This document shows positions 12,101-27,100 of a stretch of DNA of 64,000 bases, piece by piece. The translations under genes and the position numbers were made by a program. How positions within the stretch are numbered: position 1 is the stretch's first letter; each line of letters opens with the position of its first letter. The notes beneath the pieces were generated by a model. The model did no database searches, was not told the origin of the DNA, and worked only from the letters and a program-made list of their open reading frames with translations. Origin of the DNA: Owenia fusiformis (Eukaryota > Annelida > Polychaeta > Sabellida > Oweniidae); contig CAIIXF020000004.1 of NCBI GenBank assembly GCA_903813345.2, positions 19,079,513 through 19,143,512 of the forward strand, in the 5' to 3' direction.

Positions 12101-15100
12101 CATTTCATATCTATTCATAGCTCACTCCTCAGTCACATTTGATCTATGGCAGCCATAGGTTCCCAATATTGAAATATGCAGCATAAAATATGAGGGATAA
12201 GCAATACAATGTAGATTTTCTATATTGATTTTGTAAAGCTACCGCCACCGTACACCTGCCATAAAGCAAATGTGACGGAGGCTTCAGCATACAAGAAAAT
12301 GTTGCTGCATTGCAAGAGCCTGTATGTCGTACATGTCAGTAACAGGAAATGTCAATGTAAGCATAAATGTACATGCCCATATTCTATCGTATATGTACAC
12401 ATTCTGTACATGTGAAAATCATATGATTTATACATGCATGGATACTCACCCTGAATTCTAGGAATAAAGCTGACAGAAACTCTTCCATCTGGTCTGTCAG
12501 TGACTGAGCAAGGAACTCCTCCATCTGGTCCATTTACCTCAGCAGTCAGCTTCCCTGGTCCAGCCTCTTGGGTATCAAAGCTGATATGTTTCTCTTCCCC
12601 AACCTACAAACAAAGTGGCAAATAATTAAAGTATTCAAGTTTATGCCATTCCTTATAATATATGAGCAACCTCAAACATATTTAAAGAGAATCATGGTTG
12701 AAAATTGTGATGTAATCAAAGGTTATCCCAAAAAAGAAGGTGATATCTGTCGAGGTTTTTAAGATAATTGTCAGACGTACACACAGACTGAGTGACAGAC
12801 ACCCCTAGGCCAACAATATGGCCCCACACTACTAGAGTATGTGGTGGGGACATAAAAAGGAAATACGATTGTTGTCCATACCTTCAGCGCTATCCTGTTG
12901 TTGGCATCAAGCAGACTCTGCCAGCCTCCAGTCACATGGACCTTGCGTGCATCAAATACCTTTGGGTGGAATGGACTTCCTGAAATCATAATGAATAAAG
13001 ATATAAGATCTGCTCTCATGCAAACAATAGTCAAGTGAGTGGGAAAGGTGTAGAACAAGGCACAGACGTGAACAATATCGTACCTAAAACACAGCATTGT
13101 GGTCTTGTTGACCAAGAAAGCAAGATGGCCGCAGAAAATTTAATCAGCTCTAGAACTTATCACTGTGTAACATATGTAAAAATTTGAACGGTTTGGCTGG
13201 AAACCTGTAGACAAGTCTTGAAAGTGAAGATTTAAGGATGGAAAATCCAAAATGGCCTCCTTTAGATTTACCCAGAATGCCCAAAAACTAATCAGTTCTT
13301 GACGTTGATATGTAGAAACATCCCTGAAAATTTCAGATGAATCCCTCAAATGGTTTGGCTGGAAACCTGTAGACAAGTCTTGAAAGTGAAGATTTTAGGA
13401 TGGAAAATCCAAAATGGCCACCTTAAGATTTACCCAGAATGCCCAAAAACTAATCAGTTCTTGACGTTGATATGTAGAAACATCCCTGAAAATTTCAGAT
13501 GAATCCCTCAAATGGTTTGGCTGGAAACCTGTAGACAAGCTGAAAAGTGAGACGCCGCCCGCCGCCCACCCGCCCGCCCGCCCGTCAAGCAGACTACAAT
13601 ATCGTACCTCTTGTTAGGTACGATAAAAACACCCTTCTTTGGTTATATTACCCATGAAACTGATTAAGTATGTATGTAGTGATCCTAGTGTCAGTTATAT
13701 TTGATTCTTTCAGTTTACAATAAAGAGATACATATATACACCCCCAAAATGCAATCTGATTTTCGACGCCGTTTCGGTGCCAAATTTCGGTGCCGTTTCG
13801 GCATCAAATGGACTGACTAGTCCGGTAGCAAATTTTTGTGCCTAAAGGTTTCGGTGCCGGAACGGTGTCGAAACGGTGCCGGAACAGTACCGAATTTTTT
13901 CGATGCCGAAACGACGTCGAATTATATTGGCTGTGTATTTGATTATTTCCATGTTTCACTGCAAGCTATTCTGTCGGAAATAATGAACCCAAGCATTTAG
14001 CAAACCACAGGCTCCATTAACTGACTTTACCCGCATACAAATAATATTGACACCATGGTCATATTTTCAGATGCAAAAAATCTTAATAACTAACCAGAAC
14101 AACGGCAACGCCAAAGCGTAGCGAATCCCATCGAACATTTTTCAAAACAGGCACCTTCTACCAAAAGTGTCATTAGACAGTGTGCCATGCTTATAATATT
14201 CACATACCAAATATGAACAAAATCGCTCCACTACTTTTCGAGTTATAGTAAAAAACGTTAAAATGGCGGCCATTTTTCAAAATGGCCGCCTTCTACCAAA
14301 AGTGTCATTAGACAGTGTGCCATGCTGATATGTATTCACGTACCAAATATGAACAAAATCGCTCCACTACTTTTCGAATTATAGTAAAATAAGTTAAAAT
14401 GGCAGCCATTTTTCAAAATGTCCGCCATTTTTCAAAATGGCCGCCTTCTACCAAAAGTGTCATTAGACAGCGTGCCATGCTTACAGTATTCACATACCGA
14501 ATATGAACAAAATCGCTCCACTACTTTTCGAGTTATAGTAAAATACGTTAAAATGGCGGCCATTTTGAAAAATGACCGCCCTCTACCAAAAGTGTCATTA
14601 GACAGTGTGCCATGCTAATACGTATTTACATACCAAATATGAACAAAATCGCTCCACTACTTTTCGAGTTTTAGTAAAATAAGTTAAAATGGCGACCATT
14701 TTTCAAAATGTCCACCATTTTTCAAAATGGCTGCCTTCTACCAAAAGTGACATTAGCCAGTGTGCCATGCCTATAGTATTCACATACCAAATATGAACAA
14801 AATCGTTCCACTACTTTTCGAGTTACAGCAAAAATCGTAAAATAACGAGTAAAGGCCGCCATTTTTCAAGATGGCTGCCATGTGCTTTTTTAATATCTAC
14901 ATTTCTAGCTTTATTAATGTCCTATATAATTTTTTTACATTTAAAACATATTGCTATGACAGTTTTACATATTGCACCTAAATTACTGTAAAATCGGCAC
15001 TAAAATGGCCGCCATTTTTAAATGAGCGGCCATTTTGAAAATCGGCTTTCGAGCAGAACTTCTACCCCCATAGGGTATATGTGTACAAAATATGAATAAA

Positions 15101-18100
15101 ATCGGGCCAACGGTATTTGAGTTATTGCCCGGACGGACGGACAGACGTACGTACGGACGGACGGACGGAGGCGTTCCCTATATCCCTCCGAACTTCGTTC
15201 GATGGGATAATAACTAGGCATAAAATCAACACAACAGTGTACAGATTGTCAGAAAATTCAATAAATTTGAGAGAGGAACTGAGTGGAATTAGCATGAGCA
15301 GATAGACATTTCAGGTATGGTAATTCATGATTAATTTCATTGGCACATGTGTAGCATGTATTTCATGTACACTTTACAACATCTGGTTAAACAAAGCACA
15401 TCGTGAAGAATCAATATAAAACCAGACTAATTAATAATAATAGATTGCATTACAAAATACTTTTCATGATTTTCATCTGTTAGCTTAACTGAAACTTAAC
15501 GAATATTTCAGTATAATATAGCCATTCTTTAAGAGATCACCAAATTATTGAGAATTCTTGTATAAGGTGGTAGTTTTCGATTTTCGAAAGCACAAATAAG
15601 ATAAATGATACAATAGTTACAATCTTCATGAAAACCATTTCAAAGTGACACATTGAAAAACTATTTTTGCACAAATTCTGAACAAACAAGTAGTGGCACT
15701 CTAAGTTGACATTAACTGAGTTCATATTCCTTACCTGGTATTTCTCTGTCATTCCACTTGATTGTTGCATCAAACAGCCCAACCTCAACTGGAACATATG
15801 TGACCACGTAGCGGTCACGCTCCTGCCCAATGTTGCACTTTGCTATAGAGTTGGGTCCTGAATAAAACAGAAAAAATATGTTTTCCGTTTGAGGTTCATC
15901 TAAGGACTACAATGTCTCTATGTGGCACTACATATGTAAAAATAAATGGGAATGTATAAAAGTAAGAGTGGAATATACAACAAATAAAGCAATTCTGCTT
16001 TCCCCTGAATCAGCTTGGCACAATCCAGTCTCAAATAATAATAAATATTTTCTCTGGATTACAGTATGTTCAATCACAACTTTCTGATGGCATTTCTTTC
16101 AGGATCATAAATTCCATTCTCTTAAAGAACGTAAAAGATTGAGAGGCACTCATTATTTTCTAATTAAAGCTAATTATAGATAATTATAATGACTACAGTG
16201 AGATTGATCATGTATATGGAGAATGGACCGTACTTCTCCCAGAATTAAAACAAATGATTTTTTAGAAACTGACACGTCAGCATGTCAATTGGTCAAGCCA
16301 GCTCATTTGACTTTACAAATGCCTCATAGATGCATTCAAACATTAATGTGAATGAACCACCCATTATTGTCACACAAGTTACATGTATTAACTTTCAATT
16401 GAACATTGATTCGAAAGCCATCACATGATATATGATGATATATATAACTTGTAAAATAAGAGAAAGGTCATTCAGGATCTCTATATTTTGAATATTAAGT
16501 TTAAATATAAAATGGAATACAACATTGCCACGTAACAATTGTTTTTAATGACCAATTTTTCATCTCATATTAATTATACTTTCCTATTACTGGCAAACTC
16601 TAGGATGTCTAGTGATTAGAGGGTTAAAACATATAGACTGACTCAAGCTGGCATAATTGACATTTGTGTATAAAAGTATGTGCTATATATAAGCAATATA
16701 ACTCTCAGTATAACCTGACCTGTACAATTAATTTATAGGCAATATATTATGGGTACCAACAATCAACCTCACACTTTCCACATTCTACAATACCATAAGG
16801 ATATTTGTTGCCTTTAAAAGAATTACAAGTATATAAAATATAAACATTTATTATGCACCTCGTCATTAAAATACTCAAATCTGATTGGTTAAGAGCTGCA
16901 GGGTCTATTGCCATATGTGGCAGCAAGATATCGTTCTATCCTATATTGAAGCAACGAGATCTCCAACCATCCCGTATGCCAGAATACCTATCCTCGAAAA
17001 AAAAATACTAGGCTCGGCTTCTGTTTTAGTAGACCCATTCTTTTATTTATCTACAGTAAATTAATGGTAGGAATATGATATTAACCAAGGGAGGTGCATA
17101 ATAAAATAAATACTGGTGACCATGAGGTGGATATGCCAGAATACCTATCCTCGAAAAAAAATACTAGGCTCGGCTTCGCCTAGTATTTTTTCCTCAGATA
17201 GCTATCTAACTTCAATGGTATCATTTGTAAGTCAACTAGCTGAATTAAGTTCTATCAATATGATCAATGAACCATAGCCTATGTAATATGAGCCCAATCC
17301 TAAATAAATATGATGACTCGATTCCCTTCAATAAATGAGTAAATCACGGATGATTGACAATTGCACACCCTTGTTGGAAATAGAACTTACCATCAACAGA
17401 TACAGAAAGGGAACCTCTAGAGCCATGTGTGTTGACAAAGAATGTTGCAGGCTTGTCCTCCTCTCCTCTGTAGAGACCATCACCTGATGCTGTGATCATA
17501 CTGGCATCTGTAACATTCTGGTTCAATGGGCATCCTGAAAATAAAGAAAGTCACATTAGAATCTAGAAATTTGGAATTTTCTAAAAGTAATACTTGGAAT
17601 TAACATGCAAAATTTCACCACCCGCCATTTGTTACAGACACTGAATGCTATCACAACAAAAGTTGGAGACCATAACAATATGTCAGTACTTGAATAGTCC
17701 AATGGTGACACAAAAATCAGATGTTGCATTGTGCATCTCTGCCTCTAAGATCTATTTTCCCAGATGAACTGAGGAGAGCACAAAGAGACAAAGGGACTAA
17801 TGCTAAACAAACAAAACAGATAGGCTCAAATATTTATGCAAGTGAATTAAAACTGAAATGTTTGTTATTCAAGCTATTTTGATAGATACTATGATGAATT
17901 TATTTTGAGGTATAGAAAGGTACTTAAAATGACTCAAACCACAACATAATTATGGTTGTTTACATGTGCGTTTATTACTTATTTGTATTATTAATACAGA
18001 GAAGGTGAAATACAGGTGCACTCAACACAAGCACATGTCCAGCACATATACTTTAAGGCGGATTTTGTAGAGGGAGACTGTTATGATTAAGGATTAAAGA

Positions 18101-21100
18101 GAGGGAATAACAGACATCTTTTGACATTTCTTTGTTGAAAAATCATACATGTGCATTCAGTAAAACCTGTCTAATCTGAACACCTCTGGAACCAGCCAAA
18201 AGTGTTTAGATTAGTATGTGTTCACATTTCAAGGTCTTATAAGCATGCAAGTCAGTGAGAGAAAGTAAGGGACTGAGAAAAAGTGTTCACATTGAGTACA
18301 TATGCCCTTTTGTTTAAACTATTTACCTTGTGCTGAAATTAATTTGCATTAACATTTCTTGCATTGTATTTCTCTTACCCAAGAGTCCTACTACTGTGAC
18401 AGCTTGGAATAAAATAATATAAAACATTAGAATGACCAGATATAGGCATTGCAATATTATTCATTTGTATGTTTAAATATTGTTGGATATGAGGGAAATA
18501 AACCACTTTTCACGGTGGCAATACACATTTTAATTTAATATGGTTGTAATTAATTATATACATTAATTAGTGATATTCAAGGTGACACAACAAAGAAACT
18601 TATCAATCAAATCTCTACAAACTATATGTCTTACTTTGCTTGGCTTTGATTCTGTTGATAGTTCTCTTTAAAGAAGGACAGCCAACCTGACTAGATACTG
18701 ATGCATTTCCATTGCCACACCTTAGACAACATTTCAAATGATTCAGAATGCCTTTTTCCTGAAGATAAAGTGGTGTTACACTGGTGCTGTCAAGTTGTTG
18801 GCGGTAAAGACTCTTAATGTCACTAGTTGCTGAACTCATGTTTCCACCACGAACATACTGAATTACAGATTTTTCAAATTCATCAAAATTACATGAAAAT
18901 TCTGTTTCTGAGTCGGAGTTTTTATCACATGAACCTTGGCCATCAATGTCAGTTGTTTCATGATCAGAATCAATGTGAAAGTATGTGTGTACACTTTGGA
19001 CACTTTCAGATGCTTGGGACATGTGAGAGCGAGATTCATTCTTTTTGAAATAGCGTCCTTTAGGTTCAGGTTCGGGTATTGGACTGTATGAAGATTTGTT
19101 TTTTCTACCCTTTTTCTTCTTGGTCATCAGTGGTTTATTTGATTCATGATCACTTACTTCAAAGTCACTTCCATATGCATCAGTCTTTTCCTTCTGGTTG
19201 CTAAATAAACCCTTTTTATTCAATTTGGGACTTTTATTGAATCGTTTGAGCAAAAAGTGGCGTTTCTTGATCATATGACCAGCCTCCTCATAATCTACAC
19301 TACGCTCAGATTTTGTCACCTCTTTTGGACTTTTACTTTTGTTTCGCTTAAAAAACAATCCCTTTCTCTCTTTTTTAGGGCTTTTATGAGGGTCTGATTT
19401 TGGTCTTATATCTTTTGGTGGCACTTTAGACCATGGTGTGTCTATTTTATGCTCATCCTGAGGAAAACGTCTCAGTCTTAATTTATCATGCTTTCCTCTA
19501 ATCTTTCGGCTAGTTGCACTCCAAGTATGATAAATCGTAAGTCTATCTGTATCCCCTTCCTGGTCAGGACGTTTATTGAAACGTGCGCTTTGTCTAAATG
19601 GCATAAAACTGTTATCATTTAAGCCACTCTCTTCAAGCATTGTGCTACCATGGCGGTTATTAATTCCCATTGTTTTGATAAGTTCCTCAACATCATTTCC
19701 ATGTTTGTGGAATGACGTAGGGAATGGAACAGTGATACGATTATTAATGTTATGGAAGTTATAACCACTGGAGTGAGGTGAATGATGTAATTTCTCAACT
19801 TCTGCCCCCTCTGGTGGGATCCTGTCCCCTGTGTGATTGTACTCTGGATTCCATGTTTCAGATTTAGGGGGTGGATATGTCTTATAACCATAAAACTCAT
19901 TATGGGACATCCCTGTTGATACAGTCAAGTCATCAATCGATGTATCTGATGTGATACCGGATTCAAAATGACTGGTCCCAGATTCAAGTTGGCGTCGACT
20001 TGGATCAATTTCTGAATAAATTGGTTCATTACTAACATAATCATCATCATCCTCCATTATCATCAATCCATTAGTATGTGCATTCTTCTCATTACTATGA
20101 GCCATTGATCTGTTATTATAGGATATTAATCTGGAATGTTCACTAATTTTATGATAATTATCAACTGATGATGCCTCAGATTCCAGGCAACCATTTTGCT
20201 GTTTCCAATCATTGCTAGGTACCCAGTCATTTGGTTTTGGGGCTCTCTCATAATGTCTGTTGTAGACTTCAGGGGTACTCTCATAAAGTCTATTTGACAT
20301 AAACTCTGCTTCACGTCTGCGTTGCTGATCATCATATGACTCATAAAGACTGTTACTTGTTAAACTGACATGCTTTGGTCCTGAGAATACATCATTTGGT
20401 GCATAGAGACAGTAGTCATCATCTGGGTTACTGTGTGGATTAGAATAACTAACATTATCCGGATCATTCACAGATTGTTTCCTCTTTGTATTGAATGAGT
20501 TTCTTGCTCCGTATGCATCCCTTTGTTTGAGATATCCACGTTTAAATACTGGGGTTCCATCTGGGGAGTTGGGGTCACCACCCATGGCTAGTTTACTGAA
20601 TGGAATTCGTGGGAGGCTCAATTTCTTTTGAAATAGTGGCTTGTATTGTTGAGATATATCATCTTCTAGACCATGTTCAACAGATTTTGAATGTCCCTTA
20701 TATGAATCTAATTCTTTGTCAACATGCCTTTTTCTGTTATGTGACATATCTTTGTTGTCATTAACGTGCTCACTATAGGAACCACTACATTCCTCTGTGA
20801 TGGCAGGCTGTGAATCTATAACAGAATAACTCCCAGAAAAAGGAGTATTGCCCATATTTGTTGTTTGTTGGAACTTCACCTGTTGCCTTCTATCAAGGCT
20901 TGACAGCTCTTGTCCTAAAGGTGGTATCCTTTCAAATGAATCATTCCTTTTACATTCTTTTACTTTAGTATTTCTATCAATACTTATAGGATTTTCAAAT
21001 AAATGTTTGGTTTTGTTCACTTGAATACTAGATTCAATGGGAGATTCAATAAACTCTGCATCTTGAGCAATTTCAAGTCCATGAGGATCAGGTTCATCCT

Positions 21101-24100
21101 GCTCCTTATTATTTTCAATTTGTAGTTTTTCTGATTCACTGCCTACAGTTTGTGTTAAAACTCTATTATTTCTCTGATTTGCTTTATTATCTTTCAGATT
21201 ACAATCAAATCTTGTTAGAACTTCATTTGAATCTTCATCAGCAGGTTTCTCAAATATTATCTTTCTGATATTAATTGATGGATTGTCAATAAGACCTTGG
21301 GTTCTATCAATTGAAAATGTTTGACTTTTATTAGTATTTATCTTCTCAAATTCACGAGAATCATGGGTGACACCACTGTAAACTCTTCCCTTGTTAAGTT
21401 TAGAAACTTTATGGTTGGTATTGTCTTTATGGCTTTCACTTTGTGATTTAATGATTTTATTAACAGTATTTCTTATTTGAGATGCTTGGTTTACACCATT
21501 TTGTATTGTTTTACTTTTATCCTGGTTGTTAGATTTGTCATGTTCATTTGTCTTGTTTATTTGTGACGACTTTGGGAAGGTATTACCTAGATGAGGGGGT
21601 AAAGGTGGTGGGGTTGGTATATGGTAACTATGGGTGCATTCTGTTGCTAATGCCAATCCTCCAGCAGCTATAGCGACCCCATCATTAAGTTCAGAATTCT
21701 CTAAATTTGCAGATGGAATTAATTGTTGATGCAGATTTGTACCTTTATCATCTTCAATATTCACACCATTGAATCCGCTAATTATATTCGCCACATTTAT
21801 CCCACTTTGGATATCAAGTTGCGCTTGAGTAGAATCTGAGCTTTCATTAATGTCTTCAACTATTACTTCTGGAAGTACTTTCTCATTTTCTATGACAGTT
21901 TCTTCAGAGGGTACAACAGACTCTGGGGTTTGAGATGGCCTTCTGATCTCTCTTAGCTGTGATGGTGACAAAGGAGGTGGTTTCCCAGGTATATTAAATA
22001 TCCGTTTAGTCTCCTGCTTAGCTTCATCAATTTTAGATAAGTCTGTTTGTTTTTCTCCATCATCGCCCTTTCGTTTTCTTAAAACATCAGAAAGTTCACT
22101 CTTGAAATCAATACTTGGATTCTTCTTTGAAGAAATAAAGCTGACTTTCCTCGTATTGGATGTTCCATGTGACCTGCTCTGATGGTGATTTGACATAGAA
22201 TGGTTACCAGTAGTGGTTTGAGAGCGCTGTAATGACACTTGATGAGGGCTATTTAATTTTGCTGCCAAGTTTTGGACATTGCAAGCATTACTAATTGACC
22301 GTTTAAGTCCATCATGCAGTGTTTCTGTTTCATCCTGTTCTTGTGTATCATTTCGTCTTGTCGCTTGAGGGTCATCAACTATCACTTGTGGATCATCATC
22401 ATCTATAGTAGCTTGTACACTATCAACATTTGATTCTCCAGTTGATTCAGTGTTCTTTATATGCTGAATAACACTTTTCAGCTCACTTAGAAAACCAGAA
22501 TCAAGTCGTTTCATCGCCATTCTGGATTAGTATTAGGAATAGTCACTGGCATTATATCCAAATCTCTATAGTTCCATTATCCTCAATTCAATCCATATAT
22601 TTCTATCCATTCATATGAAACACAAAATATCTCATCATTGAGTCACCATTGAGACTATTGTTTTTTAATAGTTTAAAAGTTACACAATTTCAGTCAACCA
22701 AATGGCACAATGTTATTACATCACTGTTCTAATTAATTAAATATATCATATACGATTCTGCCAAATATTAGACATGTATGCCTAGTGTCAACAGTTTGCA
22801 TTATTTAATGTTATAAATTACTTTTTAATTTCCAATATAACAGTCTAGAACTTTCCTTCAAATTCAAGAGTTCAATTATATATGGTCTCATAGATTTTAT
22901 ACCATTAGATATATTTTTTCATTAAATCTATTGTTTCTGACTGATCCTATCATCAAAAAATTCCACAGAGCTTCAAGCTTTGACAAGTGGCTTATTTCTT
23001 TCATTGTCTTAAAAAGTCCCATATTCTATGGATATTTCAACTGATAAGCTCACAAGTATCCCTGCCTGGATTCTACATGTAGTTGGCCCTTCTAATCCTT
23101 TCTTGAATGACATGTTAGATCTGTTTAGCCAGATCATCAAATATGAAGAACGTCCTGTAATCCTTAATAGAGTGTTACTACCACTTTCTAAAATATCCAT
23201 CTGCTTATGAATAATTCATGTTTCTTTGCTATAAAATTTGATAAAATATCAAAGTTTTCACTTCTATATAATTTTAAGTTTTAACTTTCTGTCTTTTCAG
23301 TTTATTCCAGGCTGTCTCAACATAAATCCACTCTATTCTACATTTTAAATCAATACCATGATTGTTTTCCACAAGGGGTAAGTAATATATACCTTAAGTG
23401 TATGCATAGTCTAGTTGTGATAATATCCACTTCCTAGTGACTCTATCCACAAATATTCCTCCAAGACTAAAGGTTAACATTTGCATAATTAAGGTTCTCA
23501 ACTCTCAAAGTTTTAATTATAGAACAAAGTAGCTAAAGTATACAGGTGTTTCAACACTTTTCAGTTAATTACTATTTTGAGTCAACTTTCACTTTTATTA
23601 CCATATCTCAGTCCCTTGTTATGTGCTATCTCTTAATCGTTTATCCCACGTTTGAACATTGTTTGGAATACTTCTACTATAATTTTGAAGTGTTTCTTAT
23701 AAGTAATATATTCCATAATATGCTGAATTTGTGTATCTCATTTAATTATATTGATTTTACTTCTAGATCCTATATTCAAATACAGATTACTTTCTTGTAT
23801 TTTGACACCTTTACATTTAAGAAAATATATGATTGACTGATCTAGGAAATTATACAATTTGAGGTTCCTATTGAAAGGGAGTGGTTATAAGTATAACTTA
23901 TCACCATAGACTTGTTAGTAAAACAAAATAGTAGTAAGTTCCAAGAGCTAAAACACTGTAAAAATAGTGGAATTATCCAAAGATAAAGCAAACAGACAGG
24001 TAGCAAGCAGATTAAGTTGTACAGAACTGATGGAAAATAATGAACTTCATTTCACTTTTAGAGAGAAATGGCATGGAATATACATGAGCAGACATGATTT

Positions 24101-27100
24101 TAAGCAGGGGATTCATGATCTATTAATGTAAAGGTATCTGTTGCCTCTAGGGATGGTAACATATGTGACAGTTGCTATGGACACCAGATATAATGAAATC
24201 ATTCTACAGACAACACTATCTATATAAATATTCATTTTCTCTTTATATTTAGCTTGATTAAAGCAAACTGACTAAATAGCATAGCCTCTTCCCTTCTTGA
24301 TTAAATGACTTATATATTGGGATCAACTTGGAGAAACAATGTGAAATAAGAATTGACGTATGACTATGCTAAACATGAGAACATCACCAATGACAACATA
24401 ATGAGAGGTTCATGTAAAACATAACTGCTTTTATTCAATTTCCAGTCTTAACCTCATGTTGACTGAACTAATCCAATTATTTACTTTGGTTGAACAACAC
24501 ATTGACACATTATCCAATGGTTTGCTTGCATTCACTATACTTATTCCGAGAATAAAGACATCATTAGTGTTGGACTTTGTTGAACAAATGTACATGTATT
24601 GAGAATTGGCTTTTTTCGATTCCCTATACCCCTACTCTGATATAGTTATTCCCATGTCTATTGCCTCTTAACACAAACTGGTTGGGGCAAAAGATATGTC
24701 AAACCAGAAATAATGTGGCAAATTATACAACAATTAAGACATTAAGTGAAATAAGAAAGGGAGGATAGAGAGTTAAGTGACATAATTTAAATAGTAACAT
24801 CTCTTTATGTATATGATAATTCCAGTAATTTAAACAAAAGAATATCTGCACTTTCATGACAATAAATATACATTATATAAATCTTGATTTTCTGTTCTAT
24901 ACGGCCAAGGACATTGCAGATAAATGATCAGAGATTAGCATTTGTAATTATGTTTTACTAATTGATGTTTACAAGTGGTCACCCTAATGAATCACCTGCT
25001 AGGATAATTATATTTTTGAATAATTATATACAGAATTAATTATTGCCTTATCACCACTTTCTCCACAACTGAGGCAACAATTACACTTAATATGTCAACC
25101 ATCCCTCATGTTTAACTTATCACCACTTTCTCCACAACTGAGGCAACAATTACACTTAATATGTCAACCATCCCTCATGTTGTTGACAGTTAATAATTAT
25201 ACACAATGATATTAATGCAAAACTGATTAATTTGACACATTTTGGTAGTTAACTTCACACACTTTTCCTGTATAGGTGTATTTTGAGTTTTGAAATATGC
25301 ATATGGCATAACACTCCATTAGATCATAGGCAGGATATAATTTGTTTCTATTACCTCAAATCCTGCCAATAATTGCAAAAAACAATTAATGTATCTACAT
25401 TTCCACATCTAATGTATATTTCACCAGCTGTCTGATAATGGCATGATAATACCAGTTTATTAATGTAATTAGATTTCACATTTACCATTACAAGAGGATG
25501 GCAGAAAACTGACTGAAACAAGGAATGAAATTGTTTTTTATATCATGACAATAATTTGTGATGTTCTAATGTTTTAATACAGTACCATATTCATTGCAAT
25601 GAGTGCCGAATCTCTATTCATTTTATACTCTGAAATCTAGTCACTATTCATAGCTCTTAGGCAACATGTTACGTAGCAATCATTTTTATTATTTATATAT
25701 GATGTATTTATTAGTATTACATACCTAGCGAAGCATTTGTATGGAAGTCAATGGGAAAGTTAGCGAGCTATATCCACCGATATTGCCCGATTACCCCGAT
25801 ATAGCCCGCTTACCTCGTTTTGATATTAGATTTCTTTAATAACCATGATAATATCATGACGTCACGTCATTGATACAAAGTAACCATGGGAACAAAGGCA
25901 TGTAATACATCAGTTATGTCACTATGACGTGAAATATGCCTTCGTTCTTGCCCAAATATAGAGCCTCCCAAGGTCGGCCTATATTGGGAGAACTCAGGCA
26001 TATTTCACGTCATAGTGACATAACCTCTAAGTATTTATCAACCTATGCAATATGTATGATATGCTGAATTGTAAGTTTTCATTCATATTTATTGTTGTAT
26101 GTTATATGAACGCTTTTATAAGCTGATCTTTCTAATCCAGCGTCTCATAAACCGATATTGGCTTTAAAACATGTTTTATTTATTTGTATTACATACCTAG
26201 CGAAGCATTTGTATGGAAATCAATGGGAAAGTTAGCGAGCTATATCCACCGATATTGCCCGATTACCCCGATATAGCCCGCTTACCTCGTTTTGATATTA
26301 GATTTCTTTAATAACCATGATAATATCATGACGTCACGTCATTGATACAAAGTAACCATGGGAACAAAGGCATGTAATACATCAGTTATGTCACTATGAC
26401 GTGAAATATGCCTTCGTTCTTGCCCAAATATAGAGCCTCCCAAGGTCGGCCTATATTGGGAGAACTCAGGCATATTTCACGTCATAGTGACATAACCTCT
26501 AAGTACTAAATAAAACAACCATAATAGAATAGAACGCCATTTAACATAGATATACATGTACATGTATTCCCACAATTTCAAAAGGGTGTAATGTAAGCAA
26601 AGTCCACACTCAATATTGAAAAGGAGGACATTATTCATTATAATTCTGTATCTGATCTTTTAACATTCTACAGTTCTATTAGTGCTCCTATCTCAAGGGA
26701 AAGTCTGTTTCCCGCCTCCCCTAATTACCCCTAATTATCTCATCCTATAAGCATATCCCATCCCATAAGCATATCCCATCCCATAAGCATATCTCATCCC
26801 ATAAGCATATCCCATCCCATAAGCATATCTCATCCCATAAGCATATCCCATCCCATAAGCATATCCCATCCCATAAGCATATCCCATCCATAAGCATATC
26901 ACATCCCATAAGCATATCTCATCCCATAAGCATATCCCATCCCATAAGCATATCCCATCCCATAAGCATATCCCATCCATTAGCACATCCCATCCCATAA
27001 GCATATCCCATCCCATCAGCATATCTCATCCCATAAGCATATCCCATCCCATCAGCATATCTCATCCTATAAGCATATCTCATCCCATAAGCTTATCCCA

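Noticed and set aside
18635-22520. The 1301-codon frame as a cassette exon of the long filamin
   Set aside because: Exon 20 leaves one base of a codon. Joining it to the acceptor-like site before the ATG gives a stop within four codons. An internal acceptor cannot be excluded but none was seen near the start.
26735-27022. 95-codon frame of MLMGWD-type repeats on the minus strand
   Set aside because: It is a translation of the 18 bp minisatellite. The period is a multiple of three, so it stays open by chance.
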